Assembly: GCF_003201105.1 (NCBI RefSeq)
Contig: NZ_QICJ01000003.1
Location: 372,001 to 436,000 of the forward strand
Origin: Dyella sp. AtDHG13
Lineage (GTDB): Bacteria; Pseudomonadota; Gammaproteobacteria; Xanthomonadales; Rhodanobacteraceae
Length of the DNA: 64,000 nt
Direction: 5' to 3'
Notes under the pieces: model-generated
The model's database searches: none
Seen by the model: only the letters and a program-made list of their open reading frames with translations
What the model was told of the DNA's origin: nothing
Translations under genes and position numbers: made by a program
Shown here: in pieces, positions 26,836-37,510 of the stretch
Layout of the letters: each line of letters opens with the position of its first letter
Numbering within the stretch: position 1 is the stretch's first letter

Positions 26836-29571
26836 ATGCTCAACCGTGCCCTGACGAGCCTTTTCGGTAGCCGCAACGAACGCGTGCTGCGCCAGCTCTC
26901 CAAGAATGTCGCGCGCATCAATGCGCTGGAACCCGAGTTCGAGAAGCTGAGCGACGAGGCGCTGCGCGCCAAGACCGACGAGTTCAAGCAGCGCGTCGCC
27001 GCGGGCGAGTCGCTGGACAAGCTTCTCCCGGAAGCCTTTGCCGTGGTGCGCGAGGGCGCCAAGCGCGTGCTCGGCATGCGCCACTACGACGTGCAGCTGA
27101 TCGGCGGCATGGTGCTGCATTCGGGCCGCATCGCCGAAATGCGCACGGGCGAGGGCAAGACCCTGGTGGGTACCCTGCCGGTGTACCTCAACGCCCTGGA
27201 AGGCAAGGGCGTGCACGTGGTCACCGTGAACGACTACCTGGCCCGCCGCGACTCGGCCCAGATGGGCAAGCTGTACGGTTTCCTCGGCCTGAGCACCGGC
27301 GTGGTGTGGCCGGGCATGGATCATTCGGACAAGCATGCGGCCTACGCGGCCGACATCACCTACGGCACCAATAACGAATTCGGTTTCGACTACCTGCGCG
27401 ACAACATGGCGCTCAGCAAGGACCAGCGCTACCAGCGCGGCCTGCACTACGCCATCGTCGACGAGGTCGACTCCATCCTGATCGACGAAGCGCGCACGCC
27501 GCTGATCATTTCCGGCCCGGCCGAAGATTCCCCGCAGCTCTACATCGCGGTGAACAAGATCGTCCCGAAGATGATCCGCCAGGAGAAGGAAGACGGCACC
27601 GGCGATTACTGGGTCGACGAGAAGCAGAAGCAGGTACACCTGTCCGAAGAGGGCATGTCGCACGCCGACGAGCTGCTGCGCCAGGCCGGCGTGATCGATC
27701 CGGAAAGCGGCCTGTACGACTCCAAGAACCTGGCCGTGGTGCATCACCTCAATGCCGCGCTGCGCGCCAACGCCATCTACCATCGCGATGTCGACTACAT
27801 CGTGCGCGATGGCGAAGTGGTCATCGTGGACGAATTCACCGGCCGCACCCTGCCGGGCCGCCGCTGGTCCGACGGCCTGCACCAGGCGGTGGAAGCGAAG
27901 GAAGGCGTGCCGATCCAGCGCGAGAACCAGACGCTCGCCACGATCACCTTCCAGAACCTCTTCCGCATGTACAAGAAGCTGGCCGGCATGACCGGCACGG
28001 CCGACACGGAAGCGTACGAATTCCAGCAGATCTACGGCCTGGAAGTGGTGGTGATCCCCACCCACAAGCCGATGATCCGCAAGGACAACCCGGACATGGT
28101 CTTCCTTGGCCAGCAGGCCAAGTACCGCGCCGTGATCGAGGACATCAAGGATTGCCACAAGCGCGGCCAGCCGGTGCTGGTGGGCACCACCTCCATCGAG
28201 GTGTCCGAGCTGCTGTCCAACCTGCTGCGCAAGGAAAAGATTCCGCACGAAGTGCTCAACGCCAAGCAGCATGAGCGCGAGGCGCACATCGTGGCCCAGG
28301 CCGGCGCGCCGGGCTCCGTGACCATCGCCACCAACATGGCCGGCCGCGGCACCGACATCGTGCTCGGCGGCAGCCTGGAAGCGGCGCTGGCCGCCCTGCC
28401 GGAAGGCGCGACCGACGCCGATCGCGCCAAGGTCAAGGCAGAGTGGAAGAAGCTGCACGAGAAGGTGCTGGAATCCGGCGGCCTGCACATCGTCGGCACC
28501 GAGCGCCATGAGTCGCGCCGTATCGACAACCAGCTGCGTGGCCGTTCGGGCCGCCAGGGCGACCCGGGTTCCTCGCGCTTCTACCTGTCGCTGGAAGACA
28601 ACCTGCTGCGCATCTTCGCCGGCGATTGGGTCGGCCGCTGGATGCGCATGTTCGGCATGAAGGAAGAGGACGCGCTGGAAGACCGCATGGTCAGCCGCCA
28701 GATCGAAAAGGCGCAGCGCAAGGTCGAACAGCACAACTTCGACATCCGCAAGCACCTGCTCGAATTCGACGACGTCGCCAACGACCAGCGCAAGGTGATC
28801 TACGCCCAGCGCGACGAGCTGCTGGTGGTGGACGACGTATCGGACACCATTGCCGACATCCGCGACGACGTGGTCACGGAACTCGTGCGCCGCCATGTGC
28901 CCGCCGACAGCATCGACGAGCAGTGGGATCTCGCCGGCCTCGACCGCGAACTGGAAAGCGAGTTCGGCCTGTCGCTCAATCTGAAGGCGTGGGTCGACCA
29001 GCAGCACGAGATCGACGACAAGATGATCCTCGAACACGTGCGCGAGGCGGTGGAACAGCTGTTCAAGGCCAAGGAACAGCAGATCGGCGCCGACACCATG
29101 CGCCAGCTCGAGAAGCACATCATGCTGAGCGTGGTGGACAACGCGTGGAAGGAACACCTCGCGAGCATGGATTACCTGCGCCAGGGCATCTATCTGCGCG
29201 GTTATGCACAGAAGCAGCCGAAGCAGGAGTTCAAGCGCGAATCGTTCGAGCTGTTCTCCAGCATGCTCGATCGCATCAAGACCGAAGTGGTGCAGATGCT
29301 GGCCCGCGTCCGCGTTCGCAGCGAGGAAGAAGTCGCCGCGATGGAAGCCGAGCAGCAGCGCCTCGCCGATCGCCTGCAGCGCCAGATGCTGGCCAGCGGC
29401 GGTGGCGCGCCGTTGGCCGCGCTGGGCACCGACGCCGAGGCGGTGGCCGCCGGCAGCATGGCAGCACCGGTGGGTGCGCCCGAGCACGATGGTCCGCGCG
29501 TGGGACGCAATGATCCGTGTCCTTGCGGGTCGGGCAAGAAGTACAAGCATTGCCACGGCCAGCTGAGCTGA
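26836..29571 (+). CDS. secA: Preprotein translocase ATPase SecA
   Basis: SecA is the motor that drives preproteins through SecYEG. The 911-aa product has NBD1 with Walker [11 protein letters not shown] (about 102-111) and [19 protein letters not shown] (about 209-227). The preprotein-binding domain, NBD2 with [13 protein letters not shown] (about 501-513) and [20 protein letters not shown] follow. The C-terminal SecB- and lipid-binding zinc tail is [14 protein letters not shown]. Length matches E. coli (901). It is monocistronic by appearance, with its own promoter and a strong terminator. Confidence 0.97.
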   Translation: MLNRALTSLFGSRNERVLRQLSKNVARINALEPEFEKLSDEALRAKTDEFKQRVAAGESLDKLLPEAFAVVREGAKRVLGMRHYDVQLIGGMVLHSGRIAEMRTGEGKTLVGTLPVYLNALEGKGVHVVTVNDYLARRDSAQMGKLYGFLGLSTGVVWPGMDHSDKHAAYAADITYGTNNEFGFDYLRDNMALSKDQRYQRGLHYAIVDEVDSILIDEARTPLIISGPAEDSPQLYIAVNKIVPKMIRQEKEDGTGDYWVDEKQKQVHLSEEGMSHADELLRQAGVIDPESGLYDSKNLAVVHHLNAALRANAIYHRDVDYIVRDGEVVIVDEFTGRTLPGRRWSDGLHQAVEAKEGVPIQRENQTLATITFQNLFRMYKKLAGMTGTADTEAYEFQQIYGLEVVVIPTHKPMIRKDNPDMVFLGQQAKYRAVIEDIKDCHKRGQPVLVGTTSIEVSELLSNLLRKEKIPHEVLNAKQHEREAHIVAQAGAPGSVTIATNMAGRGTDIVLGGSLEAALAALPEGATDADRAKVKAEWKKLHEKVLESGGLHIVGTERHESRRIDNQLRGRSGRQGDPGSSRFYLSLEDNLLRIFAGDWVGRWMRMFGMKEEDALEDRMVSRQIEKAQRKVEQHNFDIRKHLLEFDDVANDQRKVIYAQRDELLVVDDVSDTIADIRDDVVTELVRRHVPADSIDEQWDLAGLDRELESEFGLSLNLKAWVDQQHEIDDKMILEHVREAVEQLFKAKEQQIGADTMRQLEKHIMLSVVDNAWKEHLASMDYLRQGIYLRGYAQKQPKQEFKRESFELFSSMLDRIKTEVVQMLARVRVRSEEEVAAMEAEQQRLADRLQRQMLASGGGAPLAALGTDAEAVAAGSMAAPVGAPEHDGPRVGRNDPCPCGSGKKYKHCHGQLS

Positions 29572-29576
29572 TACGA

Positions 29577-29605
29577 GAAACCCCGCTTCGGCGGGGTTTC
29601 TTTTT
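29577..29605 (+). terminator. Intrinsic terminator after secA
   Basis: GAAACCCCGC (29577-29586) pairs perfectly with GCGGGGTTTC (29591-29600) around a TTCG tetraloop and is followed by five T. It starts 5 nt after the secA stop. Confidence 0.95.
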
Positions 29606-30002
29606 GAGTGTGTGGCGTGTGGTGAGGTTTTGTTTGTTGCGGCGTAGTCCGGATCGTCGGGCCTTGGCTCCCTCTCCCCAGCGGGGTACGCGGGGAGCAG
29701 CCATGGATGGCTGCAGCTTTGAGGAGCGAGGAGAGGGTTGGGGTGAGGGGCGGCTCTTGCCTCACCGCTTCATTCTTTAGCCCGTCATTCCTGCGAAGGC
29801 AAGAATCCAGTGACTTTTCGCTGGGTTTACGCGTGGAGTGTGGTCGGTTCTTTTTAGCGTTCCCGCGACCTGGCCGCCTACGTGGAAGCGCACGAAGGAG
29901 TCCATCACCACCACGCGACAACCGAACACAAAGTCACTGGATTCCTGCCTTCGCAGGAATGACGGTTCTTATGAAAGCACGTAGCTAGATTGTTCCGCGG
30001 AC
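29606..30002. repeat. Non-coding interval with two dispersed repeat elements
   Basis: No gene is seen. A GC-skewed element (about 29664-29755) begins CTCCCTCTCCCC and ends GAGAGGGTTGGGGTGAGGGG; a related one lies at 53547-53609. Then comes an inverted pair: the left arm CGTCATTCCTGCGAAGGCAA with following bases (29783-29815) and its near-complement (29931-29964) ending TCGCAGGAATGACGG. Each arm is itself a small hairpin, as in REP/BIME elements. The 115 bp between the arms shows nothing recognisable. Similar pairs lie at 43102-43202 and 50976-51095. Confidence 0.75.
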
Positions 30003-30851
30003 TCAATCCCCGCCCGGCACCTTCTTCCGGTACGGCTCCGCATTCACCGTTACATACTGTGGCTCTTCCGAATCCAGCCGCAGCGCGGTCAGCTGTCCGC
30101 CCCATACGCAACCCGTGTCGATGGCATGGATACCCAGGCCGGCGAAGCGACCGAGAGCGGACCAGTGGCCGCATACGATGCGTGTCTCGCGACGGCGCAT
30201 GCCCGGCACCTCGAACCAGGGATACATGCCGGGCTTCTGCGTGCCTGGAATGCCCTTGCTCTCGAAATCGATGCGCCCCTGCACGTCGCAGTAGCGCATC
30301 CGCGTGAGGGTGTTGATCGAGGCGCGCATGCGTTCGACGCCTTGCAGGCGGCTGCTCCATGCGGCCGGTCGGTTGCCGAACAGGTTCTTGAGCAGGCGCG
30401 GGTGGCGTGGACCGCTGAGTTCGCGCTCGACTTCCTGGGCGGATCGCTGCGCCTGGCGCAGGGTCCACATCGGGGCCAGGCCAGCGTGGACCATCGTCCA
30501 ATTGAGCTGCTCGTCGTGGTGCAGCAGTTTCTGCGAGCGCAGCCACTCCAGCAGCATGGGCGCATCGTCCGCGAACAGCACTTCGCGCAGTTCCGGATTG
30601 ACCTTGGACTGGGCCTCGGGACGGCGCTGCGCGATGGCCAGCAGGCTCAAGTCGTGGTTGCCGAGCGTGACGATGGACTGTTCGCGCAGGCTGTGGATCA
30701 GCCGCAGCGTCTGCAGGGATTGTCCGCCGCGATTGACCAGGTCGCCGCAGAACCACAGGCGGTCGCTGGAGGGGTCGAAGCGGATCTTGTCGAGTAGGCG
30801 TTGGAGTTCGGGATGGCAGCCCTGCACATCGCCGATTGCGTACGTAGCCAT
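30003..30851 (-). CDS. apaH: Symmetrical bis(5'-nucleosyl)-tetraphosphatase
   Basis: ApaH hydrolyses Ap4A to two ADP and removes Np4 caps from RNA. From ATG 30851 the protein is 282 aa. It has the metallophosphatase motifs YAIGDVQGC (about 4-12), CGDLVNRGGQS (about 37-47), TLGNHD (about 64-69) and the later VHAGLAPMW and VCGHWSALG. The start overlaps the apaG stop (TGATG). It is last in the lptD-surA-pdxA-rsmA-apaG-apaH operon, the E. coli order. Reading further upstream would only add apaG antisense sequence. Confidence 0.95.
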   Translation of the reverse strand: MATYAIGDVQGCHPELQRLLDKIRFDPSSDRLWFCGDLVNRGGQSLQTLRLIHSLREQSIVTLGNHDLSLLAIAQRRPEAQSKVNPELREVLFADDAPMLLEWLRSQKLLHHDEQLNWTMVHAGLAPMWTLRQAQRSAQEVERELSGPRHPRLLKNLFGNRPAAWSSRLQGVERMRASINTLTRMRYCDVQGRIDFESKGIPGTQKPGMYPWFEVPGMRRRETRIVCGHWSALGRFAGLGIHAIDTGCVWGGQLTALRLDSEEPQYVTVNAEPYRKKVPGGD

Positions 30852-31234
30852 CAGTGCAGGGTGCGCGGAATCGAGAGCGTGAACGGCGGAATCGGCGCCT
30901 CGAAACGGGTGCCGTCGTCGGCCACCATCTGGTAGCTGCCCTGCATGACGCCCACGGAAGTTTCCAGCACGGCGCCGGAGGTGTACTCGTACTCGTCGCC
31001 CGGGCGGATCCACGGTTGTTCGCCGACCACGCCTTCGCCGGTGACTTCTTCGACCTTGCCGTTGGAGTCGGTGATGATCCAGTGACGGGTCAGCAGGCGC
31101 GCGGCGACGTCGCCCGCGTTGTGCAGCGTGATCGTGTAGGCGAAAACGTAGCGGTTGTCGCCGGGACGGGATTGGTCGGGGACAAAGCGGGGTTCGACCT
31201 GCACGTCGATCGTGTAGGAAGATCGTTCATTCAT
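30851..31234 (-). CDS. apaG: ApaG protein (Co2+/Mg2+ efflux-associated fold)
   Basis: ApaG is a small FN3-like beta-sandwich protein whose function is unclear. From ATG 31234 it is 127 aa with [18 protein letters not shown] at the N-terminus, YTITLHNAG (about 34-42), the [10 protein letters not shown] segment and [18 protein letters not shown] (about 74-91), all conserved in the family. An upstream in-frame GTG/ATG option at 31264 is less likely given family length (about 125). It lies 90 bp after rsmA and overlaps apaH by 1 bp. Confidence 0.95.
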   Translation of the reverse strand: MNERSSYTIDVQVEPRFVPDQSRPGDNRYVFAYTITLHNAGDVAARLLTRHWIITDSNGKVEEVTGEGVVGEQPWIRPGDEYEYTSGAVLETSVGVMQGSYQMVADDGTRFEAPIPPFTLSIPRTLH

Positions 31235-31324
31235 GCCCCGATTGTAAGGGTTGTCGCGCCACATGGGTGAAGCTTGCAGGCGACTCGCTGAACCGGAGAA
31301 GCCCGCCGAATGGCCGATGGTCGA

Positions 31325-32110
31325 TCAGCCGGCGGGCACGCGCGCGAGGCGGACGTAATCGTGCGGGGACAGCGTCTCGGCGCGGGCCTTGGGGTCCACG
31401 TCGGCGCTCATGATCGCGCTGCTGTCCATGAGGTTTTTCAGGGCATTGCCCAGCGTCTTGCGGCGCTGCGCGAAGGCGGCCTTCACGATGGCGTGAACGC
31501 GTTCCGGGTCGGCGTCGGGCAGTTGGTCGGGCGTCAGCGGAACCAGTCGCACGACCGCCGAGTCCACCTTCGGCGGCGGCCGGAACGCGCCGGGCGGCAC
31601 GACGAACAGGGGCTCGACGCGGCAGGCCAGCTGCAACATGACCGAGAGGCGTCCGTAGACCTTGCTGCCGGGTTCGGCGGCCATGCGGTCCACCACTTCC
31701 TTCTGCAGCATGAAGTGCATGTCCTGGATGGCGCGGGCGTGCTCCACGCAATGGAACAGGATGGGGCTGGAGATGTAGTACGGCAGGTTGCCTGCCACGC
31801 GCAGCCGCTCCACGCCGTGGCGGTGCGCGAGCGCGGTGAAGTCCACCTTCAGCACGTCCGAATGGATGATGCTGAGTTCGCCGACGCTGGCGGCGCGCGC
31901 CTGCAGGTCGGGGATCAGATCCGTATCCAGCTCGATCGCCGTCAGCTTGCCCGCCGCCGCGAGCAGGGGCAGGGTCAGCGCGCCTTCGCCCGGGCCGATC
32001 TCCACGACGACGTCGTCCGGGCGCGGCGAAATCGCGCTGACGATGCGCTCGATGTAGCGCTTCTCGTGCAGGAAGTGCTGGCCGAAACTCTTCTTGGGGC
32101 GGGCGTTCAT
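31325..32110 (-). CDS. rsmA: 16S rRNA (adenine1518/1519-N6)-dimethyltransferase
   Basis: RsmA (KsgA) dimethylates two adjacent adenines in the 3'-terminal helix of 16S rRNA during 30S maturation. From ATG 32110 the product is 261 aa. It begins with KKSFGQHFL and has the SAM-binding VVEIGPGEGALTLPLL (about 35-50), the catalytic AGNLPYYISSP (about 105-115) and the C-terminal helical domain with QRRKTLGNALKNL. The start is fixed by the ATGA overlap with the pdxA stop; a longer open frame upstream is antisense-like within pdxA. Confidence 0.96.
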   Translation of the reverse strand: MNARPKKSFGQHFLHEKRYIERIVSAISPRPDDVVVEIGPGEGALTLPLLAAAGKLTAIELDTDLIPDLQARAASVGELSIIHSDVLKVDFTALAHRHGVERLRVAGNLPYYISSPILFHCVEHARAIQDMHFMLQKEVVDRMAAEPGSKVYGRLSVMLQLACRVEPLFVVPPGAFRPPPKVDSAVVRLVPLTPDQLPDADPERVHAIVKAAFAQRRKTLGNALKNLMDSSAIMSADVDPKARAETLSPHDYVRLARVPAG

Positions 32111-33114
32111 GGGATTCCTTGCGAAGCGGCGCGGCGGCGTGCCACCAGATCGAGCGCCATCTTCGCGGCCGCGATCAGGCTGGACGGATCGCCGCGACCG
32201 GTACCGGCAAGATCGAGCGCCGTGCCGTGGTCGACCGACGTGCGGATAAAGGGCAGGCCCAGCGTTAGGTTCACCGTGCGGTCGAACGCTTCGCTCTTGA
32301 GCACCGGCAGCGCCTGGTCGTGGTACATCGCCAGCACGGCGTCGTAGCGCTCGCGCATGGCGGGCACGAATGCCGTGTCGGCGGGCAGGGGCCCGAGCAG
32401 GTGCATGCCCTGGCCGCGCAGTGCGTCGAGCGCCGGAATGATGGTGTCCAGCTCCTCGCGCCCGAGGTGGCCGCCTTCGCCCGCGTGCGGGTTGAGGCCC
32501 AGCACGGCGATGCGTGGCTGGGATAGGCCGAACTTCTCGCGAAGTTCGCCGTGCACGATGCGCAGCACGCGCATGATGGTGTCGCGCGTGATGGCCGCCG
32601 GCACGGCCGACAACGGAAGGTGGGTGGTGGCCAGCGTCACGCGCAGCTCGGGGCTCGCCAGCATCATCACCACGTCGGCGCGGGCGCGGTTGGCGAAGAA
32701 TTCGGTGTGTCCGCTGAAGGGGATGCCGGCCTCGTTGATGGAGGACTTCTGCAGCGGCGCGGTGACGACGGCCGCGTAGCGGCCCGCCATGCACCCGTCG
32801 GCGGCCTCGGCCAGCGTGGCGAGCACGTGGCGGGCGTTGGCCGGGTCCGGGCTGCCGGGCACCTCGGGGGCGCCCAGCGGCACATGCCGCACGCGTAGCT
32901 GCCCGGGTCGGCGCGCCGCGATGTCGCCGTCGTCGTCGATCAATTCCACGGGCAGGCCGCAGCGGCGGGCGGCGCGCTCCAGCAGGTGTCGATCCGTGAT
33001 CGCAACGAAATTGGCCGCCAGCGGAGTGGCGGCCAATCGAACGAGCAGTTCGGGACCGATCCCCGCTGGCTCACCTGCGGTGACGGCCAGCCGGGGGAGG
33101 GTCTGGGTATTCAA
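32107..33114 (-). CDS. pdxA: 4-hydroxythreonine-4-phosphate dehydrogenase
   Basis: PdxA oxidises 4-phosphohydroxy-L-threonine in the DXP-dependent pyridoxal phosphate pathway. The 335-aa product has TAGEPAGIGPELLVRLA (about 12-28), the substrate and metal-binding GHTEFFANRA (His about 139), NPHAGEGGHLG (about 210-220), MYHDQALPVLK (about 268-278) and a C-terminal RTSVDHGTALDLAG stretch. Length is usual (about 330). It starts 7 bp after surA and overlaps rsmA by 4 bp. Confidence 0.96.
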   Translation of the reverse strand: MNTQTLPRLAVTAGEPAGIGPELLVRLAATPLAANFVAITDRHLLERAARRCGLPVELIDDDGDIAARRPGQLRVRHVPLGAPEVPGSPDPANARHVLATLAEAADGCMAGRYAAVVTAPLQKSSINEAGIPFSGHTEFFANRARADVVMMLASPELRVTLATTHLPLSAVPAAITRDTIMRVLRIVHGELREKFGLSQPRIAVLGLNPHAGEGGHLGREELDTIIPALDALRGQGMHLLGPLPADTAFVPAMRERYDAVLAMYHDQALPVLKSEAFDRTVNLTLGLPFIRTSVDHGTALDLAGTGRGDPSSLIAAAKMALDLVARRRAASQGIP

Positions 33115-33121
33115 ACGGACC

Positions 33122-34471
33122 TCAGGAGGACTTCTGGCCCTGCTGCTGGGCGTTCGGGTCGCGCAGCTCGGGAACGAGGATGTTCACGTAGGCGCTGGAA
33201 CGCATCTCGCGCAGGTAGTCGTCGTAGGCCTGCTCGGCCTTGCGGTTGCCGATGGCTTGGCGGGCCTGGTTGCGTTCCAGCTCGTCCGTGCGGTCGCTCT
33301 GGCGGGTGCCCAGGCGCTCCAGGATGTGCCAGCCGGCTTCGCTCTGGAACGGCTGCGAGATCTGGTCGTCCTTCAGCTCGGCCAGGTGCTGGGCAATGGT
33401 GCTGCCCCAGTCGTTCTGCATGAACCAGCCCATGTCGCCGCCGTTGTTGGCGGTGGTGTCGTCCTTGGAGTTTTCCTTCGCCAGCTTGGCGAAGTCCTCG
33501 TGCTTGTTGACGATGCGGTTGTACAGGTCCTCGGCCTTCTGATGGGCCTGCTCCGGGGTCATCAGCTCGCTCGGGCGGATCAGGATCTGGCGGGCGTGGA
33601 ACTCCTGCACCACCTGGCGGCTGGGCTGGCGCTGCTCAATGAGCTTGAGGATGTGGAAGCCGGTCGGGCCGCGCATGGCGGGCGACACGTCGCCGGCCTT
33701 CATGCTGCCCACGGCATCGGCGAACGCCGGCGGAATCTCGTCCATGCGGCGCCAGCCGAGGTCGCCGCCCTCGAGGGCGTCCTGGGCATCGGAATAGCGG
33801 ATGGCGGCGGCGTGGAAATCCATGCCGCCCTTGATGGCGTCCATGGCCTGGGTGGCCTTCTCCTGGGCGGCCTTGATGTCGGCGGCGCTGGCGCCGGCCG
33901 GCAGGCTGATCTGGATGTGCGCCAAGTGGACCTCGCCCGCCTTGTAGGAGGGGCTGGCCAGCATGTTGTTGATTTCGCTGTCGGTAATGGTCACCTGGTC
34001 GCGAACCACGCTGTCGTGCAGGCGCTGGGCGATCAGCTGGTCGCCCAGCTGGCGGCGGAACGCGGCGAAGCTGTTGCCGTCGGCCTCCACGGCCGCGCGC
34101 AGCTGTTCCGGCGTCATGTGGTTCTGCTGGGCCACGGCGTTGACGGCCTGGTCGACGTCGGCGTCGGACACGCGGATGCCCTGGTCGTCGGCACGCTGCA
34201 CCTGCAGCTTCATCAGGATGAGACGGTCCAGCACCTGGCGCTGCAGCACGTCCATCGGGGGCAGCTGGCCGGGGTTGCTGGCGTACTGCTGCTGCACCGA
34301 GCGCACGGCCTCGTTCAGCTCGCTCTGCAGGATCACCCCTTCGTCCACCACCGCCACGATACGGTCGAGGGGCTGCTTGCCCTGGGCCGCCTGCGGCAAC
34401 AGCTGGGCATGGGCGGGCAGGGCGGTCGCGGTGGCGATCGCGAGCAGGAACAACGCGAGAGGCTGCTTCAT
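33122..34471 (-). CDS. surA: Periplasmic chaperone and peptidyl-prolyl isomerase SurA
   Basis: SurA escorts outer-membrane proteins, including LptD, through the periplasm. From ATG 34471 the product is 449 aa. There is a signal peptide (about 1-22, ending PAHA), an N-terminal chaperone domain starting [20 protein letters not shown], two parvulin domains (about 190-290 and 300-400, with [20 protein letters not shown] and GGDMGWFMQ) and a C-terminal helix. The signal peptide fixes this start rather than upstream in-frame codons within lptD. The gene lies 38 bp after lptD. Confidence 0.95.
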   Translation of the reverse strand: MKQPLALFLLAIATATALPAHAQLLPQAAQGKQPLDRIVAVVDEGVILQSELNEAVRSVQQQYASNPGQLPPMDVLQRQVLDRLILMKLQVQRADDQGIRVSDADVDQAVNAVAQQNHMTPEQLRAAVEADGNSFAAFRRQLGDQLIAQRLHDSVVRDQVTITDSEINNMLASPSYKAGEVHLAHIQISLPAGASAADIKAAQEKATQAMDAIKGGMDFHAAAIRYSDAQDALEGGDLGWRRMDEIPPAFADAVGSMKAGDVSPAMRGPTGFHILKLIEQRQPSRQVVQEFHARQILIRPSELMTPEQAHQKAEDLYNRIVNKHEDFAKLAKENSKDDTTANNGGDMGWFMQNDWGSTIAQHLAELKDDQISQPFQSEAGWHILERLGTRQSDRTDELERNQARQAIGNRKAEQAYDDYLREMRSSAYVNILVPELRDPNAQQQGQKSS

Positions 34472-34509
34472 CAGTCCGGGGCCTTCAATCGCCGTGGGCG
34501 ACAGGGAAG

Positions 34510-37011
34510 TTATTGATAACCAAGAATACCATTGCGAAGGATGTTTTCCGACTGACCGGTGAAGTTGCCCATGCCCTTGAACTCGATCTCGAACATGACC
34601 GCGGTGTTCGCCGAGCCAAGCTGGGTCGAGTAATCGTAGGTATTCACGTAGTGGCGTCCCACCAGGCGCAGCGCGACGCAACAGCTGTCGTACTCCACGC
34701 CGGCCAGGGCTTCCACGGTCTTCTTGTCCAGCACCGAATAGGCCCAGTGGCCGATCAGGCGCCAGCGGTCAGAGAGCGGATAGACCACGGAGGCGTCGTA
34801 TTGTTCCAGCCAGGGAAGCTCCGTGCCGGGCTGGCGGCGGTAGCGGTAGGAGAAGTTGAGCACGCCGTCCGTCTTCAGGCGGTACTGCACGCCGATGGCG
34901 CCCAGGTCCGTGAGACTGGTGTTGGGGTTCCACTGGTACTGGGACGTCAGCTTCCAGGAGTCGTTGAGCTGGGTGGTGAGGTCGATCACATAGTCCGAGC
35001 CGGACCAGTTGGTCGGCGGCGTGACCGTGTTGGCGCCATTGGGCAGCTGCACGCGCTGCTGCGTGAAATAGCGGATCTGGCCGAAGTCCACCGACAGCCG
35101 CTCCACGCCGTTGTCGTCGAGCAGGCGCGAGGTCAGCATGGCGCTGAGGTTGTTCGCGTTGATCTGGCGATCCGCGCCCGAATAGGTGTTGGGCGTGAAC
35201 AGCTGCCAGGTGTCGAACGACATCAGGTTGGTGTCGAACAGCGGGATGTTGTTCTGGTTGCGGTACGGCACGTACAGGTAGTACAGGCGCGGTTCGAGCG
35301 TCTGCGTGTAGCTGGTGCCGAACAGCGACATGCTGCGGTCGAAGATCAGGCCGCTGTCCACGCTGACGATGGGCAGCGAGCGGCTGGGCGAGCCGTTGGT
35401 GAACGGCGAGGCCTGGCCCGGCGCGAGCAAGCCGTAGTAACCGTACTGCTGGTAATTGCCGGTAAGGTCATAGCCCGTGTAGCGATAGGCCACCTTGGGC
35501 TTCACGAACCACGCGGCGCCCTGGAAATTGGCCTGCACATACGGGTACAGGTCCAGGCGGTTGCCTTCGACCGACTCGTTCTTGCGGAACGCGACCGCCT
35601 CGGTGTTGGCGCCCACGTCCAGCCAGCGGTTGATCGGGTAGTCCACGTTGAAGGTGGCGCGGGGCCAGCGCTTGTACTGCACGCTCGAGTCGGGCAGCGA
35701 GTAGTCGACGTTCTGGTAGTAGTCCGCGCCGATGCTGGCGTTCCAGTACACCTGGTTCCACCACTTGCCGCCACCATTGATGTAGGTGGACGAAGTCAGC
35801 TGGCCGATGGAAGCGGTGTAGAGGTCATTGCCGAAGTCGCGCAGGTAGTTGCGGTCCGACGCGCGGTTGATGCCGACGTTGAGCGACCACGGCCCGTAGA
35901 TCTGCGTGTGGTCGTTGTACTTGAGCAGCCAGCGGTCCTTTCCTTCGGTGTTGGCCGTGCCATCCGGGTCGCTGTCGCCGTTGTCGTGCGGCAGGAACTC
36001 GAAGTTCAACTGGCCCAGGCTGCCGGGCACCAGGTAGCGGAACTCGGTGGCGAGCATCACGCCGCGGTCGGCATAGATGCGTGGGTCGAGCGTGGCGTCG
36101 TAGTTGGGCGCCAGGTTGAGGTAGTACGGCGCGCTGACCGTGAAGCCCGAGCGGCTAGAGCTGCCGATGGTGGGTGTCAGGAAGCCCGTCTTGCGCCGGT
36201 CGTCGATGGGGAAGGTGAAGCTCGGCAGCCAGAAGAACGGCACGTTGTACAGGTACATGGTGGCGTCATGCGCCACGCCCTCGCCGGTCTCCTTGTCCAT
36301 GCGGATGTCCTTTCCGCGAAGTTCCCACACGTGATTGCCCACGTCGCAGGTGGAGTAGGTGGCGTTGAGGTAACGGCTGCGCTGCTCGTCCAGCTTCTGG
36401 CCCTGCACCGCCACGCCGTTGCCGCGACTGGCCAGCATCTGGTAGGCGACGTTGTCGGCAATGGCCGTGCTGGCGTCCTGGTTGCCGCGCATGTGGTCCG
36501 TCGACATCAACTGCCCGGCCTCCTGGTAGCGCACGTTGCCGCGCGCGTCGAAGTCGGTGCTGTCTTCGTTGTAGTCGGCCACGTCCGCCTGGATGCGCTG
36601 GTCGGCGCGATCGAGCTTCACGTCGCCCTCCAGGTGATAGACGGTCTGGTTGGAGCCGTCCACGCGCTGCGCCGTGACATAGGTGTTCGACGTGTCGCGG
36701 ACCGAGCTGTCCTTGCTCATCGTCGGGTCGTAGAACGACAGCATCGCGTTCGGGCGGCACATGCTGTAGTTCAGCGGCCGCGGCGGGCAGCGGTACGAAC
36801 CCAGCGGACAGGTGGGGACGTCCGACGGCCGCGCGTTGCTCGGCGGCGGCGTCGTGGGCGGCATCACCTGGTCGGGGTTGGACGGAGCCGTCGGGCCGGG
36901 CTGTTCCAGGACAGACTGTGCCTCGACCGGGCCACCGAACAGGGCAAGGGCGGCGGCAACCGCCAACAGGCGGCGAGGGGGCAGGTGGCGCGGAGGGAGC
37001 TTGGGCGTCAC
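34510..37011 (-). CDS. lptD: LPS-assembly protein LptD
   Basis: LptD is the outer-membrane barrel that, with LptE, inserts lipopolysaccharide into the outer leaflet. The 833-aa product starts at GTG 37011 with an Arg-rich signal peptide (cleavage near GPVEA, about 31). A Pro-rich stretch, the periplasmic OstA/jellyroll domain (about 110-240) and a 26-strand-type barrel follow. Cysteine pairs resemble those used for disulfides in E. coli: CPLGSYRCP and TCDVGNHVW in the N-terminal part and a CC pair in [10 protein letters not shown] near the C-terminus. It heads the lptD-surA-pdxA-rsmA-apaG-apaH operon. Confidence 0.95.
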   Translation of the reverse strand: MTPKLPPRHLPPRRLLAVAAALALFGGPVEAQSVLEQPGPTAPSNPDQVMPPTTPPPSNARPSDVPTCPLGSYRCPPRPLNYSMCRPNAMLSFYDPTMSKDSSVRDTSNTYVTAQRVDGSNQTVYHLEGDVKLDRADQRIQADVADYNEDSTDFDARGNVRYQEAGQLMSTDHMRGNQDASTAIADNVAYQMLASRGNGVAVQGQKLDEQRSRYLNATYSTCDVGNHVWELRGKDIRMDKETGEGVAHDATMYLYNVPFFWLPSFTFPIDDRRKTGFLTPTIGSSSRSGFTVSAPYYLNLAPNYDATLDPRIYADRGVMLATEFRYLVPGSLGQLNFEFLPHDNGDSDPDGTANTEGKDRWLLKYNDHTQIYGPWSLNVGINRASDRNYLRDFGNDLYTASIGQLTSSTYINGGGKWWNQVYWNASIGADYYQNVDYSLPDSSVQYKRWPRATFNVDYPINRWLDVGANTEAVAFRKNESVEGNRLDLYPYVQANFQGAAWFVKPKVAYRYTGYDLTGNYQQYGYYGLLAPGQASPFTNGSPSRSLPIVSVDSGLIFDRSMSLFGTSYTQTLEPRLYYLYVPYRNQNNIPLFDTNLMSFDTWQLFTPNTYSGADRQINANNLSAMLTSRLLDDNGVERLSVDFGQIRYFTQQRVQLPNGANTVTPPTNWSGSDYVIDLTTQLNDSWKLTSQYQWNPNTSLTDLGAIGVQYRLKTDGVLNFSYRYRRQPGTELPWLEQYDASVVYPLSDRWRLIGHWAYSVLDKKTVEALAGVEYDSCCVALRLVGRHYVNTYDYSTQLGSANTAVMFEIEFKGMGNFTGQSENILRNGILGYQ

Positions 37012-37104
37012 GATGGCAGTCTGTCGGCTGGGAGGCTCGTAAAACTAGCAGAAAGGCCCCATGGACGGCAGTTGGTGCACACCTTTCCGGGAGCAGGATT
37101 CAGC

Positions 37105-37509
37105 ATGGCTGATCAGAAAATCGCCAAAAGCGACGACCAGTGGCAGCAGGAGCTGACGCCGCAGCAATATGCCGTGTGCCGCTGCTCGGCTACGGAGCCG
37201 CCGTTCAGTGGCAAGTGGTATCGCCACAAGGCCGCGGGGACCTATGTCTGCGTGGCCTGCGGGGCGCGCTTGTTCGCCTCCGAGGCGAAGTACGACTCGG
37301 GCTCCGGCTGGCCAAGCTTCTTCCAGCCGTTGAGTCGTCAGGCCATTGCCCTGCGGCAGGACGACACCCACGGCATGCGCCGCACCGAAGTGCGTTGCGC
37401 GGCCTGCGAGTCACATTTGGGTCATGTCTTTCCGGATGGGCCCAAGCCGACCGGCCTGCGCTACTGCATCAATTCGGTCGCGCTGGATTTCGTGCCGGCG
37501 GGCGCCTGA
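37105..37509 (+). CDS. msrB: Peptide-methionine (R)-S-oxide reductase MsrB
   Basis: MsrB reduces R-methionine sulfoxide in proteins. From ATG 37105, with GGGAGCAGGA shortly upstream, it is 134 aa. It has two zinc-binding CxxC motifs (CVACG about 52-56 and CAAC about 98-101), [10 protein letters not shown] (about 69-78), [10 protein letters not shown] and the catalytic RYCINSVAL near the C-terminus. Length is typical of single-domain MsrB. It diverges from lptD across 93 bp. A far longer open frame through lptD on this strand is a composition artefact. Confidence 0.95.
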   Translation: MADQKIAKSDDQWQQELTPQQYAVCRCSATEPPFSGKWYRHKAAGTYVCVACGARLFASEAKYDSGSGWPSFFQPLSRQAIALRQDDTHGMRRTEVRCAACESHLGHVFPDGPKPTGLRYCINSVALDFVPAGA

Positions 37510-37510
37510 A

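Noticed and set aside
26648-26854. SecM-like leader peptide upstream of secA
   Set aside because: The only frame lacks a signal peptide and any arrest-like motif and overlaps the secA start.
26599-29556. A 985-codon open frame on the minus strand opposite secA
   Set aside because: It mirrors secA exactly, is His/Val/Leu/Gly-rich with no recognisable domain, and is a normal by-product of high third-position GC.
34513-37509. A 998-codon open frame on the plus strand through lptD into msrB
   Set aside because: Only its last 134 residues (msrB) are a real protein; the rest is antisense to lptD.
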